A stretch of 64,000 bases of DNA from Bradyrhizobium sp. URHD0069 (GTDB lineage Bacteria; Pseudomonadota; Alphaproteobacteria; Rhizobiales; Xanthobacteraceae): assembly GCF_000701345.1 (NCBI RefSeq), contig NZ_JNIJ01000022.1, positions 57,853 to 121,852 on the forward strand, given 5' to 3'. This document shows, one piece after another, positions 58,330-64,000 of the stretch. The notes below the pieces were generated by a model. It was not told the origin of the DNA. It did no database searches and saw only the letters and a list, made by a program, of their open reading frames with translations. Made by a program: the position numbers and the translations under genes. Each line of letters begins with the position of its first letter. Within the stretch, counting starts at the first letter, position 1.

Positions 58330-59148
58330 CTACGCCGCCACCACCTCATCGCTGATGACGACGAATTTGACCAGATCCATCCGCCCAAAACTCGTCGTCA
58401 GCGCCACGTCGGCGGCATCGCGGCCCGTCGCCATCAGGATGCGGCCGATCCGCGGACGATTGTGGCGCGCATCGAAGGTGTACCACTGCCCCGACAGATA
58501 GACCTGAAACCAGCCGGAGAAATCCATCGGCGCGGGATCGCGGGGCACGCCGATATCGCCCATGTAGCCGGTGCAATAGCGCGCCGGGATGTTCATGCAG
58601 CGGCAGAACGTCAGCGCAAGATGCGCGAAGTCGCGGCACACGCCGGCGCGCTGCTCGTAGACGTCATGCGCTGATTTCATGTAATGCGCATGCTGATAGC
58701 CGAAGCTGACGTGATTATGCACGAAGTCGGTGATGGCTTCGACCCGCCCCCAGCCAGGCTGGGTATTGCCGAACAGCGACCAGGCCACATCGGTCAATTT
58801 ATCGGTCTCGCAATAGCGGCTCGGCATCAGATACTGCAGCAGCTCATCCGGCAGCTGGTCGATCGGAATCTGCTGCGCGGTCGGCACCACGGCATCAGGC
58901 AACCCGGAATCGCGCACCAGCGCGCTGCCGCGCAGCGTCACGCCGCCGGCCGGCGCCACCAGGCGGCCGCAGACGTTGCCAAAGCCGTCGCGGTAAAATC
59001 CGATCGGCACGTTCGGCTCGACGACGATGGTTTCGGTGCCCACGATATCGGCGAAGCGCGACGGGTGAATGCTGAGCATGATCACCAGCGGTGTTGGCTG
59101 CACCGCGGTGTAGGCAATCTCAAAGCCTACCTTGATCTCCATGGTCAA
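58330..59148 (-). CDS. Transglutaminase-like protein
   Basis: 272 residues. A beta N-domain then the transglutaminase core with catalytic cysteine in RAGVCRDFAHLAL, histidine near FSGWFQVYLSGQ... and aspartate in WYTFDARHNRP. Its ATG overlaps the stop of the next transglutaminase gene by four bases. Such pairs sometimes act in peptidoglycan or protein processing; function unproven. No signal peptide. Confidence 0.83.
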   Translation of the reverse strand: MTMEIKVGFEIAYTAVQPTPLVIMLSIHPSRFADIVGTETIVVEPNVPIGFYRDGFGNVCGRLVAPAGGVTLRGSALVRDSGLPDAVVPTAQQIPIDQLPDELLQYLMPSRYCETDKLTDVAWSLFGNTQPGWGRVEAITDFVHNHVSFGYQHAHYMKSAHDVYEQRAGVCRDFAHLALTFCRCMNIPARYCTGYMGDIGVPRDPAPMDFSGWFQVYLSGQWYTFDARHNRPRIGRILMATGRDAADVALTTSFGRMDLVKFVVISDEVVAA

Positions 59149-60035
59149 ACCTTTGCCGCGTCACCGACCGAGACGACGTTGATGCGGACCTCCATGCCGA
59201 CGAACGCATCGGTCGAACCGAGATAGGTGCCGTGCAGCGGGATGGCCTGTCGCGGATCGCGCGCGACCGCCACCCGAATGAGGTCGCGGGTGCCGACGAT
59301 GCCGTTGGTGGGATCGAACTCGATCCAGCCGGCGCTCGGCAGATAGACCTGCACCCAGGCATGGGTCGAACCGCCGCCGACATAGCCGTGCGCGCGATCG
59401 CCGGGGATCGCGATATAGCCCGACACGAAGCGCGCAGCGATGCCGAGCCGCCGCAGCGCCTCGATCATCAACAGCGCAAAGTCGCGACAGGTGCCGGATC
59501 CGGTCTGCAGCGTGTCGAGCGGATGCCAAGTGCCTTGCTCATGCCGTTTGCGGTAGCCAAAAGCTTTGCGGATGCCGTGGGTCATGCCGCTCAGAATCTT
59601 GAAGGTCGGCGTCGGTCCTTCCTCATCGAGAAAATTCCGTGCCCACGCAGAAAGTACGCCGTCGGGATCGGCATATTGCGGCGTGATGACTTGAATGAGG
59701 TCGGGAAACTCCTCGTCGTCGTAGAGAAACGGATAGAAATACGCCGGATCGTCCGGAGTTAGCGCGAATTCCTCGGCCGGATTGTGCTCGACCGTTGCGG
59801 TGCTATCAAAAGACAAGGTTTCGGCGCGCTCGTCGAAGGTCGCAATCGCGACACTGTTGCCGAATACGTCGTGGATCCAGCGCAGCGACATCGGCTCCGG
59901 CACGATCTTAAGATTGCCCGAAAGCACGCGCAGATCGTGGCCGTCGCGCGGACGCAGCATGATGCGGTGTTCGCCGAACGCCACCGGGTGCGCATAGCGA
60001 TATTCGGTCTTGTGATGGATTGTGAGCAGGGGCAT
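59145..60035 (-). CDS. Transglutaminase-like protein
   Basis: 296 residues from ATG 60035, a start with MPLLTIHHKTEYRY, the usual N-terminus of this family (an earlier ATG at 60050 is possible). Catalytic Cys in GSGTCRDFALLMIEA, His in GSTHAWVQVYLP and Asp in WIEFDPTNG. It overlaps the downstream paralogue by four bases, so the two are translated together. A 14-base tandem repeat covers its start. Confidence 0.83.
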   Translation of the reverse strand: MPLLTIHHKTEYRYAHPVAFGEHRIMLRPRDGHDLRVLSGNLKIVPEPMSLRWIHDVFGNSVAIATFDERAETLSFDSTATVEHNPAEEFALTPDDPAYFYPFLYDDEEFPDLIQVITPQYADPDGVLSAWARNFLDEEGPTPTFKILSGMTHGIRKAFGYRKRHEQGTWHPLDTLQTGSGTCRDFALLMIEALRRLGIAARFVSGYIAIPGDRAHGYVGGGSTHAWVQVYLPSAGWIEFDPTNGIVGTRDLIRVAVARDPRQAIPLHGTYLGSTDAFVGMEVRINVVSVGDAAKV

Positions 60036-60037
60036 CG

Positions 60038-60079
60038 TCGAAGCAATCATGTCGAAGCGATCATGTCGAAGTGATCATC
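60038..60079. repeat. 14-base tandem repeat, three copies
   Basis: TCGAAGCAATCATG (60038-60051), TCGAAGCGATCATG (60052-60065) and TCGAAGTGATCATC (60066-60079). It sits in the divergent gap, upstream of the leftward transglutaminase gene, and each unit carries an ATG on the minus strand. Confidence 0.85.
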
Positions 60080-60175
60080 TGACTTGTGCAATCTAATCTA
60101 TACCGATCCCTGCACCGATCCCTGCTTATTCCTAAGCCGATATGCTGCTTCGATAGGCAAGCGAGTAACGAAAAA

Positions 60176-60985
60176 ATGGATTTGGACAGCGCCGGCGATA
60201 TATCATTACTCCTTGGCAGCGAAGATGTTCCGCCGGTTCTCGAAGTTAATGCGGCAGGCAACTCTCCGTTTCTTTTGACCTGTGATCACTACGGCCGGAC
60301 GATCCCGCGCATCCTCGGCGATCTCGGGCTGCCGGAAGGCGAGCTGACACGGCATATCGCCTGGGATCCCGGCATCGCCGGCGTCGCCCAGCCGCTATCG
60401 GAGCGGCTCGACGCGCACCTGATCGCGCAGCGCTATTCGCGGCTGGTGATCGACTGCAATCGCCCGCCGGACACGTTAAGTTCGATCCCGCGCATCAGCG
60501 AAGCGACGGTGATACCCGGCAACGAAGCCCTTGCGCGCGACGCGGTCGAGGCGCGGCGCCAAGCGATCTTCGATCCCTACCATCGCCGCATCCGCGAGGT
60601 CATCGACCGCCGCCTGCACGATGGTATTCCGACCGTGCTGGTGTCGCTGCACAGCTTCACGCCGGTTTACGCCGGGATCGCGCGGCCGTGGCATATCGGC
60701 ACGCTCTATCATCGCGACACCAGGCTGCCACCGCTGCTGTTGAAACTGTTGCGCGCCGAGGCCGATCTGGTGGTCGGCGACAACGAACCCTACGCGGTGA
60801 GCGACGAGACCGACTACACGATTCCGGTTCATGGCGAGGCGCGGGGATTGATGAATAGCGGGATCGAGATTCGCCAGGACCTGATCGCCGATCAGGCAGG
60901 CCAAAAGCAATGGGCGGACCGGCTGGCGCGGATTCTTGACGAGATCAAAACCATTTTGCGGACGCAGCAAATGTTGCCGGCTTAG
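60176..60985 (+). CDS. N-formylglutamate amidohydrolase family protein
   Basis: 269 residues from ATG 60176. FGase-family motifs: LLTCDHYGRTIPRILGDLGL (near residues 30-49), DCNRPPDTLSSIPRI and VLVSLHSFTPVYAG. The family uses a metal to hydrolyse N-formylglutamate or related amides. It is divergent from the transglutaminase pair and stands alone, not in a histidine-degradation operon, so its substrate is open. Confidence 0.85.
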   Translation: MDLDSAGDISLLLGSEDVPPVLEVNAAGNSPFLLTCDHYGRTIPRILGDLGLPEGELTRHIAWDPGIAGVAQPLSERLDAHLIAQRYSRLVIDCNRPPDTLSSIPRISEATVIPGNEALARDAVEARRQAIFDPYHRRIREVIDRRLHDGIPTVLVSLHSFTPVYAGIARPWHIGTLYHRDTRLPPLLLKLLRAEADLVVGDNEPYAVSDETDYTIPVHGEARGLMNSGIEIRQDLIADQAGQKQWADRLARILDEIKTILRTQQMLPA

Positions 60986-61067
60986 TGTTTCTGATAAATT
61001 CCGGAAGCTTAGAGATTGGTGAGTGAACTTCAAAAGCGATCAGATAGGGCTGGGATAGTGGACGGCC

Positions 61068-61685
61068 TCACTTTGCGCGCGTCAATGCCAGCCAGACGCC
61101 ACCGCCGATCATGAAGCCGCCGGAAATCCGCGACACCAGCCGCGTCCGCCGTGCCGAGAAGAACAGCCGCGCGCGGCCGGCCAGCAGCGCGTAGATTGAA
61201 TCGGTGATCGCACCGGTGACCATGAAGGTCGCGCCGAGCAGCGCCACCTGCGAGAAATGGTCCCTGCTCATGTCCATGAACTGCGGAATGAACGCGCCGA
61301 AGAACACCAGCACTTTGGGATTACTGAGCAGCACCAGAAAACCCTGCAGGAAAAACCCGCCGCGCGGCGGAGGCGGCGGCGCATCGGCATCGACCCCTTC
61401 GACCGGCGCGCGGATCAGCTTGATGCCGAGCCAGACCAGATAGGCAGCACCGGCAAAGCGCACCCAATCGAACCAGTAGCCCATCGTCGCGATCAGCGAG
61501 GTCAGCCCGATCGCAACGATTCCGATCACGATCGCGAGGCCCGCCTGGACGCCTGCGATGTTGGTCAGCGCCGCCCGGGTGCCATGCCGCAAGCCATTGG
61601 CGATCACCAGCGTAACCACGGGTCCCGGCAGCAGCGCCAGCGCGATGCAGGCGGCGACGAAGGCGAGATAGACTTGCAGGGACAT
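61068..61685 (-). CDS. LysE-family amino-acid exporter
   Basis: 205 residues with about six membrane segments and the LysE signature LLPGPVVTLVIANGLRHG at residues 18-35, then FLQGFLVLLSNPKVLVFFGA. Probable efflux of amino acids or homoserine-type compounds. A proline run (ADAPPPPPRGG) sits in the central loop. Divergent from the ArsR gene. Confidence 0.88.
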   Translation of the reverse strand: MSLQVYLAFVAACIALALLPGPVVTLVIANGLRHGTRAALTNIAGVQAGLAIVIGIVAIGLTSLIATMGYWFDWVRFAGAAYLVWLGIKLIRAPVEGVDADAPPPPPRGGFFLQGFLVLLSNPKVLVFFGAFIPQFMDMSRDHFSQVALLGATFMVTGAITDSIYALLAGRARLFFSARRTRLVSRISGGFMIGGGVWLALTRAK

Positions 61686-61826
61686 GGGGAGACTCGCGAG
61701 TTTGGGGATGGCCGATCGATTATGCACGATCGCAGCGCCGGTGGAAGGCGCGCTTCTCTCCGGCTTGCGGACAGACGTTAGGCACGCGTCAACAGCGTCC
61801 ATTCCAGTCACGCCAAAAACAGGCTC

Positions 61827-61856
61827 TTGACATGCAACCATTTGGTTGCCTATTAT
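61827..61856 (+). promoter_or_regulatory. Promoter with ArsR-type operator
   Basis: A -35 TTGACA (61827-61832) and a -10 TATTAT (61851-61856) are separated by 18 bases. The spacer holds an inverted repeat GCAACCA-TT-TGGTTGC (61834-61849), typical of ArsR-family operators, eight bases before the ArsR start. Direct autorepression is the obvious inference. Confidence 0.88.
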
Positions 61857-61863
61857 CGCTGTC

Positions 61864-62178
61864 ATGGATGAGGTCTTCAAAGCGCTGGCCGATGCATCAC
61901 GGCGGTCACTGCTGGACAGGCTTCACGCCAAAAGCGGCCAGACCCTGAACGAGCTCTGCGACGGCCTCGCCATGACGCGGCAAGCCGTGACCAAGCACCT
62001 TGCGATTCTCGAGGAGGCCAACCTCGTCACCACGTTCAGGCATGGCCGCGAGAAGCTGCACTATCTCAACCCGGTGCCGATCCATCAGATCGGCGAGCGG
62101 TGGATCAAGAAATTCGAGCGCGGCAAGCTTACCGCGCTCAGCGAATTGAAGCGGCAGTTGGAGAAGCGCGATGAGTAA
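61864..62178 (+). CDS. ArsR-family transcriptional repressor
   Basis: 104 residues from ATG 61864. Winged-helix core MDEVFKALADASRRSLLDRL and recognition helix GLAMTRQAVTKHLAILEEA, the pattern of the small ArsR/SdpR subset that pairs with AHSA1 proteins. No metal-binding cysteines are seen. It overlaps the first AHSA1 gene by eight bases. It should bind the operator at 61834-61849. Confidence 0.93.
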   Translation: MDEVFKALADASRRSLLDRLHAKSGQTLNELCDGLAMTRQAVTKHLAILEEANLVTTFRHGREKLHYLNPVPIHQIGERWIKKFERGKLTALSELKRQLEKRDE

Positions 62179-62644
62179 ACCGGAATTCGTCCACACCACC
62201 TATATCGAGACCTCGGCCGAGAAACTCTGGCAGGCGCTCACCGACGGCGACTTCACCGAGCGCTACTGGTTCGGCTATCGCGTCGCCGCCGACTGGGAGA
62301 TCGGATCACCTTACAAATTTGCCAAGCCAGGCGCGAACAGCATCGAGGGCAAGGTATTGACATTCGATCCGCCCAGGCGGCTCGCCTATAGCTGGAATTC
62401 AAGTTCTCCGGACGCGAAACATGAACGGCCCTCCCGCGTTACATTCGACCTCGAGCCGCGCGGCAAAGTCGTGAAGCTGACCGTGACGCATGACGGCTTC
62501 GACGAAGGCAGCAAGACCTTCCGCGATATTTCCGGCGGCTGGCCGATGGTGATCGCGAGCCTGAAAAGCCTGCTCGAGACCGGACACGGGCTGAATATCG
62601 ATCCGCCGTCCGCTGCTGCCGCGAAGGAAAACGCCCATGCGTAA
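62171..62644 (+). CDS. AHSA1/SRPBCC-domain protein, copy 1
   Basis: 157 residues; Bet v1-like fold with TTYIETSAEKLWQALTDGDF at residues 8-27 and GGWPMVIASLKSLLETGHGL near the end. Overlaps the ArsR gene and the next copy by eight bases each, so a coupled run. Ligand unknown. Confidence 0.88.
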   Translation: MSKPEFVHTTYIETSAEKLWQALTDGDFTERYWFGYRVAADWEIGSPYKFAKPGANSIEGKVLTFDPPRRLAYSWNSSSPDAKHERPSRVTFDLEPRGKVVKLTVTHDGFDEGSKTFRDISGGWPMVIASLKSLLETGHGLNIDPPSAAAAKENAHA

Positions 62645-63110
62645 GCCCGAGTTCATCTATGTCAGCTATATCGAGACCACACCGGAAAAATTGTGGGAGG
62701 CGCTCACCAGCAGCGAGTTCACGAAGCGCTACTGGTGGGACACGTCAGTGGTTTCGGACTGGAAGGTCGGCTCGCCGTTCTCGCTGGTCATGAACGGCCA
62801 GACCACCGATGTCGGCGAAGTCCTCGAGGTCGACCGGCCGCGGCGGCTGTCCTACACCTTTCACCACATCCTGAGCGAAGCGGCGAAGAAAGAGCGCCCG
62901 TCGCGCGTCACCTTTGTGCTGGAGCCATACGGCAAATTGACAAAGCTGACGCTGACGCACGAGGATTTCGCGGAAGACAGTGTGGTCGTCGACGGCATCT
63001 CGAAGGGATGGCCCGCCATCTTGTCCAGCCTCAAGAGCATGCTCGAATCCGGCACCGCGTTGGCGATTCCCCCCTCCAGCCTCGGCATCAAGGAGTTGAA
63101 CCGGCCATGA
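62637..63110 (+). CDS. AHSA1/SRPBCC-domain protein, copy 2
   Basis: 157 residues, clearly homologous to copy 1 (YVSYIETTPEKLWEALTSSE, then KGWPAILSSLKSMLESGTAL). Overlaps copy 1 by eight and copy 3 by four bases. Closer to copy 1 in length, though different in the ligand-pocket strands. Confidence 0.88.
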   Translation: MRKPEFIYVSYIETTPEKLWEALTSSEFTKRYWWDTSVVSDWKVGSPFSLVMNGQTTDVGEVLEVDRPRRLSYTFHHILSEAAKKERPSRVTFVLEPYGKLTKLTLTHEDFAEDSVVVDGISKGWPAILSSLKSMLESGTALAIPPSSLGIKELNRP

Positions 63111-63619
63111 ACATCGCGGATTTCAAACCGGCCATCGTCTACACCATCTACATCGCCTCGACGCCGGAGAAAGTGTGGGAGGCGCTGACGACGGCGGAGT
63201 TCTCCAGGAAATACTTTTCCGGCTTTGCGGTGGAGACCGAACTCAGGGTCGGCGGTGCGTTTGTCGCCCGCGCCCCGGATGGGTCGGTGCACATCTCTGG
63301 CGAAGTGATCGAATGCGATCCGCCGCGAAAACTCATTATCACCTGGAACGTCAACTGGCCTGCGCTGGTCGAGAAGCTCGGCGTTACGCTCGTGACCTAT
63401 CAGATCGAGCCCGCCGGCGATGCCGTAAGACTCACGCTGATCCAGGCGCACGACCGGCCGATCAGCGATGACATCCTGTCCGGCGGACGCCAGGGCTGGC
63501 CCGCGATCCTGTCGAGCCTGAAGAGCCTGCTTGAGACCGGCAACGCGCTCGTCATCAAGACGGAGCCGCCGCAGCGAATGCTGGAAGCGCTGAAGAAATT
63601 GGGGGCCGGGACGCCGTAG
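63107..63619 (+). CDS. AHSA1/SRPBCC-domain protein, copy 3
   Basis: 170 residues from the ATG at 63107, which overlaps the stop of copy 2 as ATGA. YTIYIASTPEKVWEALTTAE opens the domain; QGWPAILSSLKSLLETGNAL is the C-terminal helix. More diverged than copies 1 and 2. Last gene of the operon. Confidence 0.87.
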   Translation: MNIADFKPAIVYTIYIASTPEKVWEALTTAEFSRKYFSGFAVETELRVGGAFVARAPDGSVHISGEVIECDPPRKLIITWNVNWPALVEKLGVTLVTYQIEPAGDAVRLTLIQAHDRPISDDILSGGRQGWPAILSSLKSLLETGNALVIKTEPPQRMLEALKKLGAGTP

Positions 63620-63640
63620 CTGGCGTTATCTCCTCACGTC

Positions 63641-63660
63641 GTCCCTGCGAAAGCAGGGAC
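63641..63660. repeat. Interspersed hairpin repeat
   Basis: GTCCCTGC-GAAA-GCAGGGAC, a perfect hairpin with flanking CGTC and CCATATG, as in a common repeat of this genus. It follows the AHSA1 operon and may act as its transcription end. Confidence 0.75.
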
Positions 63661-63927
63661 CCATATGTGGACGGCCCCCGTGCCACAAGAGTTCTTCAGG
63701 GTCTGATCGGATCGCTTGCATCCATATGTCCGGCCTGTTGATGCGGTGTGTTTTAGACCGCTGGCCAAGATGGTTTCCGCGACGCGAGCTCCAAACAGCC
63801 TCACGACCTTTCTTCGGCCAATGGGTCCCACGGACTGTCTCGCACCTCGGATCGATCGATCCTACCATCTGCTCCCCTCTTGCAGCTCCGGCTCAACCGG
63901 TGTGGCGAACGCCGACCGGCCGATCTC

Positions 63928-64000
63928 TCAAGCGGCGACTGCCGATGCGTCAAGCATCCGCGCGCCATCGTAACTTTCGCCCGTCGCCATCAGCTTCCAG
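63928..64000 (-). CDS. C-terminal fragment of an unidentified protein, possibly an IS110-type transposase
   Basis: The minus strand enters from the right edge with about 23 sense codons (WKLMATGESYDGARM then DASAVAA) and stops at 63928-63930. The end resembles the tail of some IS110-family transposases, but too little is present for a firm call. The 63665-63927 stretch downstream is non-coding. Confidence 0.3.
   Translation of the reverse strand, partial: WKLMATGESYDGARMLDASAVAA

Overview
The window looks like chromosomal DNA of a Bradyrhizobium-type alphaproteobacterium (order Hyphomicrobiales). The best evidence is the rpoH, dnaG-rpoD, rluD and biotin genes, the high GC of the right-hand third, and small palindromic repeats typical of that group. 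I found no plasmid or phage genes and no CRISPR array.

Layout. (1) 1-1941: the 5' part of a form II CoxL-like molybdenum hydroxylase that runs off the left edge. (2) 2441-18280: a C2-sulfonate degradation cluster. It has sulfite dehydrogenase sorAB, a SucCD-like two-subunit CoA ligase, a CoA-acylating sulfoacetaldehyde dehydrogenase (sauS), an MFS carrier, a LysR regulator, xsc, an IclR regulator, pta, a GMC oxidoreductase (candidate isethionate dehydrogenase), and a YeiH-type exporter with its LysR regulator. Together these describe sulfoacetate (and perhaps isethionate) -> sulfoacetaldehyde -> acetyl phosphate + sulfite -> acetyl-CoA + sulfate. (3) 18359-22627: biotin operon bioB-F-D-A. (4) 22711-33300: an uncharacterised module. 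It holds a three-subunit biotin-dependent carboxylase (biotin carboxylase, a PycB/OadA-like carboxyltransferase and a separate BCCP), a BKACE enzyme, an SDR, an MHS-family carrier, an IclR regulator and a sulfonate/taurine-type ABC importer. (5) 33542-44869: a second uncharacterised catabolic module. It holds an IclR regulator, an enolase-superfamily enzyme, a TctCBA transporter, an amidohydrolase-fold protein, a Rieske ferredoxin, a Tmo-type reductase, a second Rieske ferredoxin, a GST, a frameshifted TauE/SafE permease, a quinone oxidoreductase and an SDR. The electron-transfer chain has no recognisable oxygenase unless the amidohydrolase-fold protein is that oxygenase.

(6) 45169-45243: tRNA-Glu(CUC) on the minus strand, its 3' end pointing at the catabolic block. 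It separates the block from core genes. (7) 45378-63619: core-type region with a DUF2846 lipoprotein, a small membrane protein, rluD, rpoH, an amidase, a diguanylate cyclase, a 22-residue lysine-rich mini-protein, a lytic transglycosylase, rpoD, dnaG (zinc ligands replaced), a gamma-glutamylcyclotransferase-like protein, two transglutaminase-like proteins, an N-formylglutamate amidohydrolase-like protein, a LysE exporter, and an ArsR regulator followed by three tandem AHSA1/SRPBCC genes. The right edge may contain the end of an insertion sequence.

The strongest candidates for undescribed biology are the amidohydrolase/Rieske/Tmo-reductase module, the orphan biotin-dependent carboxylase module, and the ADP-forming-type ligase variant of sulfoacetate degradation. 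All functions are inferred from reading the sequence; no searches were run.
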